Assembly: GCA_937902925.1 (NCBI GenBank)
Contig: CALFNN010000070.1
Location: 62,001-126,000 of the forward strand
From: an uncultured Opitutaceae bacterium
GTDB lineage: Bacteria; Verrucomicrobiota; Verrucomicrobiia; Opitutales; Opitutaceae
Direction of reading: 5' to 3'
DNA: 64,000 nucleotides
In this document: positions 1-8,122 of the stretch, piece after piece
Layout of the letters: every line of letters begins with the position of its first letter
How positions within the stretch are numbered: the stretch's first letter is position 1
Notes under the pieces: model-generated
Told to the model about the DNA's origin: nothing
What the model saw: only the letters and a program-made list of their open reading frames with translations
Databases searched by the model: none
Made by a program: the position numbers and the translations under genes

Positions 1-1528
1 CTCGATCGAGCAGGGCAACCCCCCGGCGCAGGCTGGCCGCTTCCGCCGGATAGGCGGGCGTCAGATCAGCCACGGCGAAGCCGCGCTCGGGCGCGGTTCC
101 GAACGCCACGATCGGCGCGACGATATGCCGGCTCTGCAACGCTTCGCCGGGCGTCACGGTGTTGTGGCTGTGGTTGTTGGTCCGAAAATAAGTCCAGCGC
201 TGCTGCTTGTTGTCGAAGTAGCCGGGAAGGTCGTAGTGGGCGCCGGGGGAGTCCGGCCCGAGGTCCATCGCCCAGCGCTGCCCATCGGCATCGAGCACGA
301 ACGAACCCAGGTCGAGATGGTTGTGATGGTCGCCATTTTCGCCGGCCTTGAAGCCGGCAAAAATCGCGCGGGGATCGTGCCAGGCGCTGCGGAAAACCGC
401 GAGGTCGGCGACGCCGTGGAAATGGAGATCGAGCGGCAGCTCGGGCGCCGCGTCGGTCCCCGCCGGTTCGCGCGGAAACCAGACCGCGTGCAGCGCAAAG
501 AACCGGTTGACGACTTGTCCCTGGATGGCGCGGTCGAACGGGGTGACCGTTCCGTGACTGAGCGTCTCCGCCAGCAGCGCCCGCGTGTCGCGCGTGGCCG
601 TGACCACATGGTATCGTTCGGCCAGCCAGGCGCGCGCCGGCGAATTCTGCAGGTCGTCCGTGGAGTCGGCGTAGTTGAACATGGCGCCGAACGGGCCTTG
701 CATCGCTTCGTAGTATTCGATCGTGCGGGCAAACCCGGGCGTTGCCGCCAGGCCCAGATCGGTGCCGAGCGCGCTTTCGAGCTCGGCAAACGTGATGACG
801 GAGTAAGTCGTGCCATACGTCCAGTAGCCCGGCCCTTCCGGAAACGCGCCATCGGGCGCATAGGCGGCCAGCGCATAGGGCATGGACCCGCGCGCCCCGG
901 CGATGACCCGGCGGGCCAGCGCCGGTTCTTCATCGGCCACGGCCAGGGCGCCGCTCACCAAGCCGCCGTTGTAAACCTGGTTGTGGTTGCCCGCGTTGGT
1001 CGTCGGCGAAGCGCGGCGGAGGGATTTTTCGATCAGCGCCTGCTTGATCTTCGCCCGCGCCTCGAGGCCGAGCCGCGCGTAGAGCCAGTCGTAGCCGATG
1101 GCCACGGCGAAACTCATTTCGCCGATCGCGAGATCGTGCGCTGGATCCCAGTCGGGGAAATCCGCGATCGTGAGCAGATCGCTTTTCACGCGCGCCGCAA
1201 AGCGTTCCTCGCCCGTGAGCCGCCAGGCCATCGCGCAGGTGAGGAGGTGATAGACCGCATTCCGCTCCTGCTCGGGTGCCGTCCGGTTGTCGTTGGGCCG
1301 GAGCGGCGGCGAAGGGAGGATGGCCTCGGCCGTGGCAATGATGCGCTGGTGCAGCGCCGCGCGCAGCGGGTCGGTCTTGGCCGCCGCCATCGCCGCCGCG
1401 AGCCCTTCGTCGGTCAACAGCAGCCGCGGATGTCCTGGACGAAGGTGAGACAGCGGATCATCCGAGGCGGCGCAAAGTTCCGTCGCTGTCAGGAGCAGCG
1501 ACAGCAAAAAGACGATTCCATGGCGCAT
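1..1528 (-). CDS. Heparinase II/III family polysaccharide lyase (3' end outside window)
   Basis: This is a secreted polysaccharide lyase-type protein that runs off the left edge, so its C-terminus is missing. The start at 1528 gives a signal peptide (MRHGIVFLLSLLLTATELCA). An alpha-toroid domain follows, with the motif NAGNHNQVYNGG near residue 185. The heparinase II/III beta-sandwich begins with HHNHLDLGSFVLDADG near residue 400, followed by a Tyr-Phe-Asp run and NNHSHNTV. The His and Tyr residues in these motifs are the ones the family uses for metal binding and catalysis. Substrates in the family include alginate, heparin-like and other uronic-acid glycans; the sequence here does not say which. 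The gene lies 152 nt downstream of another secreted protein on the same strand. Family assignment is good; substrate is unknown. Confidence 0.85.
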   Translation of the reverse strand, partial: MRHGIVFLLSLLLTATELCAASDDPLSHLRPGHPRLLLTDEGLAAAMAAAKTDPLRAALHQRIIATAEAILPSPPLRPNDNRTAPEQERNAVYHLLTCAMAWRLTGEERFAARVKSDLLTIADFPDWDPAHDLAIGEMSFAVAIGYDWLYARLGLEARAKIKQALIEKSLRRASPTTNAGNHNQVYNGGLVSGALAVADEEPALARRVIAGARGSMPYALAAYAPDGAFPEGPGYWTYGTTYSVITFAELESALGTDLGLAATPGFARTIEYYEAMQGPFGAMFNYADSTDDLQNSPARAWLAERYHVVTATRDTRALLAETLSHGTVTPFDRAIQGQVVNRFFALHAVWFPREPAGTDAAPELPLDLHFHGVADLAVFRSAWHDPRAIFAGFKAGENGDHHNHLDLGSFVLDADGQRWAMDLGPDSPGAHYDLPGYFDNKQQRWTYFRTNNHSHNTVTPGEALQSRHIVAPIVAFGTAPERGFAVADLTPAYPAEAASLRRGVALLDR

Positions 1529-1577
1529 ACCGACCAGTAGCACCCAGGCTCGGGCAAGCCACAACAAAGCCGCGGGA

Positions 1578-1618
1578 GTCCACCCACCCGGTGGACGCCA
1601 GCATTGGGCGTTGCCCAA
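1578..1618. other. Two adjacent hairpins between beta-helix gene and heparinase gene
   Basis: Two short perfect inverted repeats sit side by side. The first is GTCCACC / GGTGGAC with a 5-nt loop (1578-1596). The second is TTGGGC / GCCCAA with a 3-nt loop (1604-1618). They lie in the 152-nt gap between two minus-strand genes. No T-run follows on the minus strand, so they are not clear terminators; processing or regulatory roles are possible. Confidence 0.35.
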
Positions 1619-1680
1619 CCGAACGTCTGCGACACAGGCAAATTGCCCGAACGCCGGTCGGCGAGTCACGCGGCGATCGT

Positions 1681-4600
1681 CTACGGGCCGGGGTTGACTA
1701 CCACCTGCGAGGTCACGTCGACGCCGTCCTGCAACAGGACCGCCTGGTTGGTTTTCGCCGAGAGCAAGTTGCCGCCGGAATCGGACCCGATGGTGAATTT
1801 CAATTGCGTGAGACCGGCGACCTTCACGGGTTGCCCGTTGGTCTGCTGGAGGCTGCCGCCGGTGATGCGCGTGTCCGGCGACGAGCCGATGATGATCGCA
1901 GGCGTCGCGCTGGAGAAAGCGCTGAGATCGCCGAGGAATACCGGCCCCTGAAACTGAACCCCGGGCGCGTAGACCCCCGTCACGCCCTTGGTCGCAAAGA
2001 AGCTGCCGTCCGAGGCCCGCAGTCCGCCGAATTTTCCGTTCGCGGTGGAGATCGCAACGAACGAGAGGCCGGCAAAGCCATCGTAAACCGTCGCACTGTG
2101 ACCGACGAAGAGCGAGCTCCCGTTGTTGGCCGGAACGTTGGTCGGGCCGGGCGCCAGCAGAATGTTGAACGCGCCGGTGGGGTCGTTCGCGGTGGCCCGG
2201 CCGACGGTAAAGACCGACACGTTGGTCGTGTCGTCGGCCCCGGCGATCACGATCCCCACGTGGCCTTTCATGTAGGCCACGCTCGGCTGGTTGTAGTTGA
2301 GCGGCGCCGCCGGCCCGGAGGCGCCGTCCAGCACCATGGAAAGCGAACCCGCGCCGCTGAACTCCACCTGCACGATATCGTCGGAGAGGTCGATGAAGGA
2401 CGTGCGCGTGACCTTGCCAGGGTCGGCGGTGATCGTCGCCGCCGCGCCCGTGAGCAGCACCTGGTCGAAGATATGGCCGTTGGGATGGGGAATATCGAGG
2501 GCGATGGCGCTCCCCGCACCAATCACCTTGCTCGCGGTCAGCACGCCGACGATCGCCGGGTCGGTGGTGACATTGCCGCTGGCGGTGGTGATCGCGGCGG
2601 TGTAGATGCCGGCGTTTGCCGGCTGGGTGTCCGCGATCGCAAGCACTCCATTGCTCGCGCCCGTGACGGCCGTGCCGTTTTGAAACCACTGGTAGGACTG
2701 CGCGCCGGGCGCTGCCACGCTAAGCAGAGTCGTGCCGCCACTGGCGACATTCTGCGACGCCGGCTGGGTCAGGATCGCCGGGTCGTTGGCACCCTGCTGC
2801 GTGAGGGTGATGGACTGGCCTGCGATCTCAATGATCGCCGTCCTCGCCGCACCGGTGTTTTTTCCCACGGCCACCGTCACGACTCCGGTGCCGATGGCGC
2901 CAGCGCCAGGGGTCACGAAGGAATCCGTGGCTGTCACCGTAAACGCGTTTCCCGTCTGGGTGGTGACGAGGAACGAAAGCGTGCCGCCGGCGGACGGGAC
3001 CGCGGTCGCGCCCGGGCTGACGAGAAAGGTGGCTTGGTTGATCGCCGGGATGTTGTCCTGATTGTCGACAAACAGCGTGCCGAAGTAGGAGCCGTTGACC
3101 GCCTTGAGGGAAACGACCGCGCCGCCGAGGCCCACGTCGGCGGGCAGTTGAACATCCACGGTATGCGTGGCGGAAGCGGTGACGGTCAACCGCCAGGATT
3201 TCCCGTCGGCATCGGTCAGCGAGACGGATGGATTCGCGATCGAGCCGAGATTCAAGGCGCTCAAGCGGATCGTGGCGCCCGGGGCATATGCGGCCAGTTC
3301 CTTGAATGACGTGTCGGTCACGAACGCGCGACCGGAGGCCTGGTCGATCGGATTATTACCCAGGGTGATGCCCTGTGAGGTCTGCACCACCAGCGGCTGC
3401 TGGGCCTGAGCGGCCGTGGACGTCGGGGGATGACCCAGGACCAGCGAGTAAGGATTGTCGTTCGGGTTGAACAGGTAGTTGGCGTCCACCAGCGCGGTTG
3501 CGACATTGCCGATCCACAGCGCGGAGCGACCGGGGTTCGCGATGAAGTTGGAGGTCAGCGTAAGATTCTGGTCCGGACTCAAACTCATCACCGTCGACGT
3601 ATCGGTCGTGGCCAGGCTTTCGATGCCGGCCAGCGTCAGGTTGTCGTTCTCGCCGCCGGCCGTGTTGGTGCCGTCGATCACATTGTTGGTCACGGTGAGA
3701 TTCACGACGGGCGGCACGATCCAGTCGCCGACCCTGAGCTGATGCACGATGTGGATGCCGGTGGCCGATGAACGGTGAACGTAGTTGCCGCGGAGGGTCG
3801 CATTCATGAGCCCCCACACACTGATCCCGCGAAAACTCGCCTGCTGCTCCACGGCGTTGCGCTCCATGATCAGGTTGTCGCCGCGCCAGCTCGCATCGGT
3901 CGAATAGACCCACGTGCCGGTCAGGTTGGCGGGGAGGTCCCGGTCGAAGTTGAGCACGACCTGGGGCAGGCCGCCGATGGCCGTCGCCGTGGCCTGCGAC
4001 ACCAGCACGGCGGAACCGAGGATCACGCCGTCCGACGCGCGCTCGAAGGCGACGTTCGCGCCGTTGGGCAGCGGATAATTGCCGTTGAGGGCGGTGGAGG
4101 CGTCGCCCTGCACCTGCACGCTGCGGGCGCCGGAGACGCTCTGCACCGAACCAAAGACCCACGTGACCGGTGAAAATCCGTCGTCGCCCGTGCGGATGCT
4201 CCGGCACAACCGGATCGTGTTGTTCGCGCCCAGTTGCTGCGGCTGGAAGCCGTCGGCCACCGTGCTCATGAGGCGGTCAGTGCCCGGCCGCGGCATCACC
4301 TCCACGTGTTCCAGCAGCGACGACGAGGACTTGATAAAACGCATGCCGGCACCGCCGGAATAAATTTTGATGTTCCGCAACGTGCAACCCGTGAGCCCCG
4401 AAGCGAGAATCCCGTTGCTGCCGGCGCGCGCCTCGATCACCAGCACATCGCCGGGCCGGATCGTCGCGACCGTGGTCGTCGCCGTTGCGCTCGTGAGCGT
4501 CACTGCGCTGTCGGTGAACGGCGACACCGCCGGCATGCGGCTGTAGCCCGCCCACGGCTGGCCGTTGCGAAAGACATAGACATAGGCGATCGCCTGCCCC

Positions 4601-5124
4601 GCGGGGATCAGCGCGTTGAGCGCGCTCGGATTCTGCCAGCCGGACTGGACTGTGAACTGAATCTGGCGCTGGGCGGCGTTGACCCCGGTGACGAGCGCCT
4701 GCGTGAAGCCGATCTGCTGGTAGTCGATCGTGAAATTCTGCAGGGTGACGTTGGTGAGGTTGGACAGAAAAAGCCCGATCTTGTCCGGATGGGAAAAATA
4801 CAGATCCGACCCCTGGAGATCGATCGTCAGCGCCGTGGTGGCTCCGGACAGCAAAACGTGCGCTCCCGAGCTGGACGTGCTGCCACTGAGAAAATAATAG
4901 GCGCCGGTGCTGGCGACCACCGAGGCCAGCTTGTGGCTGGCCGCATATTTCACCCCGCTTTCCAGCAGCGGGCCGGAGTCCAGCGCCGGTTGATTGGGCA
5001 CCATGTTGGCCGAGGCGATGCCGAGCGTAACCAGATCCGTCGACAGGTTTAAAGTGGACGACTGGGCCGGCAAGGATCCGACCCCGAAGGAAAGGAGAAG
5101 GAGAATTCCCGGAAAAGCGCGCAT
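1681..5124 (-). CDS. Secreted right-handed beta-helix protein with BACON-like and Ig-like domains
   Basis: A 1,147-residue exported protein with a clear signal peptide (MRAFPGILLLLSFGVGSLPA). Residues ~60-600 are a right-handed parallel beta-helix, rich in Asn/Gly turns such as NATLRGNYVHRSSATGIHI. Residues ~700-790 look like a BACON module, with a TVAVGKNTGAARTAIIEI-like strand pattern. Residues ~790-870 look like an Ig-like module (ILTQPASQNVASGGTT, then YQWFQNG). A C-terminal beta-rich domain follows. Beta-helix domains of this kind are found in pectate lyases, polygalacturonases and adhesins; BACON and Ig modules usually bind glycans or act as spacers. No catalytic triad could be assigned, so it may be a lyase or a binding protein. 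It is followed by a heparinase-type gene on the same strand. Confidence 0.8.
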   Translation of the reverse strand: MRAFPGILLLLSFGVGSLPAQSSTLNLSTDLVTLGIASANMVPNQPALDSGPLLESGVKYAASHKLASVVASTGAYYFLSGSTSSSGAHVLLSGATTALTIDLQGSDLYFSHPDKIGLFLSNLTNVTLQNFTIDYQQIGFTQALVTGVNAAQRQIQFTVQSGWQNPSALNALIPAGQAIAYVYVFRNGQPWAGYSRMPAVSPFTDSAVTLTSATATTTVATIRPGDVLVIEARAGSNGILASGLTGCTLRNIKIYSGGAGMRFIKSSSSLLEHVEVMPRPGTDRLMSTVADGFQPQQLGANNTIRLCRSIRTGDDGFSPVTWVFGSVQSVSGARSVQVQGDASTALNGNYPLPNGANVAFERASDGVILGSAVLVSQATATAIGGLPQVVLNFDRDLPANLTGTWVYSTDASWRGDNLIMERNAVEQQASFRGISVWGLMNATLRGNYVHRSSATGIHIVHQLRVGDWIVPPVVNLTVTNNVIDGTNTAGGENDNLTLAGIESLATTDTSTVMSLSPDQNLTLTSNFIANPGRSALWIGNVATALVDANYLFNPNDNPYSLVLGHPPTSTAAQAQQPLVVQTSQGITLGNNPIDQASGRAFVTDTSFKELAAYAPGATIRLSALNLGSIANPSVSLTDADGKSWRLTVTASATHTVDVQLPADVGLGGAVVSLKAVNGSYFGTLFVDNQDNIPAINQATFLVSPGATAVPSAGGTLSFLVTTQTGNAFTVTATDSFVTPGAGAIGTGVVTVAVGKNTGAARTAIIEIAGQSITLTQQGANDPAILTQPASQNVASGGTTLLSVAAPGAQSYQWFQNGTAVTGASNGVLAIADTQPANAGIYTAAITTASGNVTTDPAIVGVLTASKVIGAGSAIALDIPHPNGHIFDQVLLTGAAATITADPGKVTRTSFIDLSDDIVQVEFSGAGSLSMVLDGASGPAAPLNYNQPSVAYMKGHVGIVIAGADDTTNVSVFTVGRATANDPTGAFNILLAPGPTNVPANNGSSLFVGHSATVYDGFAGLSFVAISTANGKFGGLRASDGSFFATKGVTGVYAPGVQFQGPVFLGDLSAFSSATPAIIIGSSPDTRITGGSLQQTNGQPVKVAGLTQLKFTIGSDSGGNLLSAKTNQAVLLQDGVDVTSQVVVNPGP

Positions 5125-5297
5125 AGGGGCGGGACCCTAATGGCTGGCGGTAAGCCATGGGAAACCAATTCGAGGATGCCCTGCGAAACCGGAGCGCCCA
5201 AACGACTCTGGAAAGAGAATTAAAGGAATCAGGTCTGGTTTTCGGATTGTCTGTCGATTTCCAGATTCGGCGGCCATTATGTTCGAACGTTAAGACG

Positions 5298-5539
5298 ATG
5301 ACCGACGATGCCACCTTGCTCCGTCACTATGTCGAAATGCGGTCGGAAGCCGCATTCTCCGAATTGGTCGGACGGCACTTGGGATTGGTTTACGGCGCGG
5401 CGCTCCGGGGCGTGGATGGTATGACCTTAACACGACCGATTGGCCGGCGGCGCTGCCCCAAGCGGAGAGCGTGCTGTCGGACAAGCAACTGGCCGTGTTC
5501 AAAGTCTTGGCGAGTGGATTTGGTGCGGACTTGAAATGA
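5298..5539 (+). pseudogene. Remnant: ECF-type sigma factor N-terminus joined to C-terminus of another gene
   Basis: From 5298 the reading frame gives MTDDATLLRHYVEMRSEAAF and then SELVGRHLGLVYGAALR. This is the region 1/2 start of the ECF-like sigma factors common in Verrucomicrobiota. Sigma homology stops near 5415 after about 40 codons. In another frame, 5420-5539 encodes a tail (YDLNTTDWPAALPQAES... FGADLK) ending in TGA. That tail resembles the C-terminus of the next gene (DW, then LS.KQ.A spacing). The simplest reading is a deletion that removed most of a sigma gene and most of a paralogue of the downstream gene, leaving an out-of-frame join. The TGA overlaps the next ATG as ATGA, the coupling expected of an original operon. 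No working sigma factor can be made from it. Confidence 0.65.
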
Positions 5540-6393
5540 AAACCCACCGCAACCTCACCCTTGTCATTGCGACTGTCGCCGTGGCCCTGTTCATCGACGC
5601 AACGGCGGAAAGATTCCAGACGAACCGAATCGACGCTTCGATCGCGAAAGCGAATCGCGAGACGACTTTGCTCCGACAAAGGATCGATCGAGCAAAGAGA
5701 CATATCGCCGCTTCCTCGACAAGCGTTTCACCGCAATCATTCATAGCCATCCGCGGTCCACAGGAAATTCATCCCACGGGTAACTCGCCAGTCGCCTTCG
5801 AGACTCCCGAAGCTCAAATCCTTCGCAGTCGCAGGATCCGTGCGGACATCGACCTGAAATACCGCGCGGTTTTTACCAAGCTCGGATGGTCACCGGATCA
5901 GAGAGACCGGTGGAAAGAGGCGATTGTAAGATATTGGGAAAACAAAGGCGATGTCGTTGCCGCAGCGGGAAACCACGGGCTGGCGACCGCAAATCCCGGG
6001 ATCAAACAAATGGTCGCGTCTGAACAACGCCAACTGCGCGACCAGTTGATCGCACAAGTCGGGGCCGACGAATATGCAAAACTCAACGAACTCGATCGCT
6101 CCCAGCCGACGAGGGATTTCGTCACCCAGGTGGCGGGACGGGTCTTCGCCTCCGACGCGCCACTCACCGCCGCGCAGGGCGAGGCGCTGGCGCAGATTCT
6201 CGTCGATGCCAGTCCGGAGTTTCAACGGGGCCAGCGCGCGAATCTGGCGACCGAGGACTGGGATGCCGTTGCGCTTCGCATGCAACCGCTGCTCTCCGCC
6301 GGGCAATTTGCCGCTGTGCAGGGAGAGAGAGCCGATCTCGAGGCCAAGGCCCAGCTACAGCAGCTGGTCTCAAGTCTGCCGCTGTCGCCGTGA
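5536..6393 (+). CDS. Membrane-anchored protein of unknown function, downstream of sigma remnant
   Basis: A 285-residue protein starting at the ATG that overlaps the upstream TGA (ATGA). Residues ~7-24 (LTLVIATVAVALFIDA) form one N-terminal membrane segment or uncleaved signal. A helical, charged region follows, with a coiled-coil-like stretch at ~30-55 (SIAKANRETTLLRQRIDRAK). The rest is mostly alpha-helical with repeated LTAAQGEAL and LLSAGQFAAV style segments. No catalytic motif is visible. In Verrucomicrobiota, proteins of this type often sit directly after an ECF sigma gene; here that sigma gene is broken, so the protein may have lost its regulator or may itself be decaying. An in-frame start further upstream at 5440 would run through the remnant and is less likely. 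Confidence 0.7.
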   Translation: MKTHRNLTLVIATVAVALFIDATAERFQTNRIDASIAKANRETTLLRQRIDRAKRHIAASSTSVSPQSFIAIRGPQEIHPTGNSPVAFETPEAQILRSRRIRADIDLKYRAVFTKLGWSPDQRDRWKEAIVRYWENKGDVVAAAGNHGLATANPGIKQMVASEQRQLRDQLIAQVGADEYAKLNELDRSQPTRDFVTQVAGRVFASDAPLTAAQGEALAQILVDASPEFQRGQRANLATEDWDAVALRMQPLLSAGQFAAVQGERADLEAKAQLQQLVSSLPLSP

Positions 6394-6504
6394 ATGAACG
6401 TCGCTCACGACTGGCACGGGCGCGAAGCAAAGCAGCGTTGCCCGTTTCTGCCGTGCCAATCCGAGGATTCCGGAGCGCCCGAAAGCGAATCACCCACCCT
6501 CGCT

Positions 6505-6590
6505 TTAAAACTGATAACAGACCATCGCCTCCTTGTCCTTGAAGCAGAAGATCCGGCCCGCCTGTTCGTCGGCCATGTAGTCGGGCTCCA
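6505..6590 (-). pseudogene. Orphan copy of the 3' end of the beta-propeller gene found at 16007
   Basis: On the minus strand this stretch encodes EPDYMADEQAGRIFCFKD, then KEAMVCYQF and a stop. It matches the last ~28 codons of the PQQ-like gene ending at 16007, with about six differences in 83 bp. Weaker similarity continues past the stop (a shared CGAAAGCG at the same spacing). No other part of that gene is present here. The copy and the intact 3' end are in the same orientation and enclose the kinase/activator/RND module at 6686-15957. It could be the trace of a lost tandem paralogue or one arm of a direct repeat made by an insertion. Confidence 0.75.
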
Positions 6591-6685
6591 TCGAGTCGCG
6601 CCCGGGGCTGGCGCGCGGGTCAAATCACGGTGGGCTCCGACCGGCGTGGCGGCGAGCCTTCGGAGCGGCGACTCCGGCCGGCGGT

Positions 6686-8122
6686 TCAAGGCGCGATCGA
6701 CTCGTGGTCGCGGCCGCGGTGCAGCCCCAGTTGCACGAGCTTCGCTTTCATCGTGATCCGCGACACGCCCAGCCAGCGCGCCGCCTTCGCCTGGTTGCCG
6801 CCCGCCTCCCGGATCGCGCGAGAGAAAAGTTCCCGCTCCGCCACGTCGATGACGCGCGCATGCACATCGGCCGCCTCGCCGCGGCGCGCGGCGGCAATGA
6901 GCTGCTCGATGTAATCGCCGAACGGCCCCGCCGGCGAAAAATTCGCGCCGCCGGCCTGCTGCAACGCCGCGCGCGCATGCTCGGCGCTGATGGTGTAGCC
7001 CTGGGTCGACAGCACGATTTTCCGGACGACATTCTCGAGTTGCCGGACATTGCCCGGCCACGCTTGCTCCTGCAAAAACTCGACCGCCTCGGGCCGGATC
7101 GACGGCTCCGCGCTGCCGAGCGCCGGCCCGTGTTTCTGGAGAAAATAGCGCACGAGCTCGGGGATGTCCTCGCGCCGGCTGCGGAGCGGGGGCAGCGTGA
7201 TCACCACGACGCTGAGCCGGTAGAACAAATCCTCGCGGAATTGTTTTTGCCCGATCGCCGCCTCGAGGTCGCGGTGCGTCGCGGCAATCACCCGCACATC
7301 CACGGGCACCGACTCGCGGCCCCCGACCCGCTGGAGGCACTGTTCCTGCAGGACGCGCACCAGCTTGACCTGCGTCGAGGGCGTCATGTCGCCGATCTCG
7401 TCGAGAAAAAGCGTGCCATGGTCGGCTTGCTCGAAACGCCCGATGCGCCGCGCCTCGGCGCCCGTGAACGCCCCGCGCTCGTGCCCGAACAATTCGCTCT
7501 CGAGCAACGGCTCGGGAATCGCCGCGCAATTGACCGCGATGAACGGCGCCGCCGCGCGATCGCTGTGGTGATAAAGCGCGCGCGCGATCAATTCCTTGCC
7601 CGTGCCGGTTTCGCCGCGGATCAGCACGTTCACCGGCTTCGAGGCGACGCGGCCGATTTCCTTGTAGATCGCCTGCATTACTTCGCTGCGACCGATCAGC
7701 GCATCCCGCGCGATCCCCCGGGCGCCCAGATCGACGGGCTCGGACATCAGCCGGTTGCTCTCCGCCGCCTTGCGCACGAGTTCGAGGAGCTGCGGGATCG
7801 CGAACGGCTTCAACAGGTAGTCGTAGGCGCCGAATTTCGTCGCCTCGATCGCGGTGTCGGTCGTGCCGAAGGCCGTGATGAGGATCACCGGCAGCCGCGG
7901 TTGCGCCGCACGGAGCCGGCGCGTCAGTTCGAGACCGTTCAGGCCGGGCAGCCGCAGATCCGTGACGACGACGTTCACCGCGCCGGTCGACGCGCAGGCC
8001 AGGCCCTCGTCGCCGTGCCGCTTCACCGTCACTTCGTGGCCCTCGTCGGCGAGGACCCGTTCCAACGTCTCCGCGATGCCGGCGTCGTCTTCGATCAACA
8101 GGACTTTGGCGCCGGGACTCAT
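6686..8122 (-). CDS. Sigma-54-dependent response regulator (NtrC family)
   Basis: A 478-residue transcription activator. Residues ~1-120 are a receiver (VLLIEDD acidic patch, VVVTDLRLPG phosphoacceptor Asp near 55, LLKPFA Lys). Residues ~140-375 are an AAA+ sigma-54 interaction domain with Walker A GETGTGKE, the sigma-54 contact loop GAFTGA, and Walker B GTLFLDEIGD. The C-terminus is a Fis-type helix-turn-helix (NQAKAARWLGVSRITMKAKL). The start at 8122 was chosen because it overlaps the kinase stop (ATGA) and begins right before the receiver; longer frames upstream read through the kinase gene. It is expected to act with RNA polymerase-sigma-54 after phosphorylation by the neighbouring kinase. 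The likely target is the divergent receiver/efflux operon, which has a -24/-12-like element in front of it. Confidence 0.92.
   Translation of the reverse strand: MSPGAKVLLIEDDAGIAETLERVLADEGHEVTVKRHGDEGLACASTGAVNVVVTDLRLPGLNGLELTRRLRAAQPRLPVILITAFGTTDTAIEATKFGAYDYLLKPFAIPQLLELVRKAAESNRLMSEPVDLGARGIARDALIGRSEVMQAIYKEIGRVASKPVNVLIRGETGTGKELIARALYHHSDRAAAPFIAVNCAAIPEPLLESELFGHERGAFTGAEARRIGRFEQADHGTLFLDEIGDMTPSTQVKLVRVLQEQCLQRVGGRESVPVDVRVIAATHRDLEAAIGQKQFREDLFYRLSVVVITLPPLRSRREDIPELVRYFLQKHGPALGSAEPSIRPEAVEFLQEQAWPGNVRQLENVVRKIVLSTQGYTISAEHARAALQQAGGANFSPAGPFGDYIEQLIAAARRGEAADVHARVIDVAERELFSRAIREAGGNQAKAARWLGVSRITMKAKLVQLGLHRGRDHESIAP

Noticed and set aside
5157-5297. Extended N-terminus for the sigma remnant
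   Set aside because: Sigma homology begins exactly at the ATG at 5298; upstream codons show no coding character.
6409-6473. Inverted repeat TGGCACGG / CCGTGCCA near 6413-6469
   Set aside because: Arms are short and the loop is ~40 nt; there is no T-run and no second copy, so no function can be claimed.
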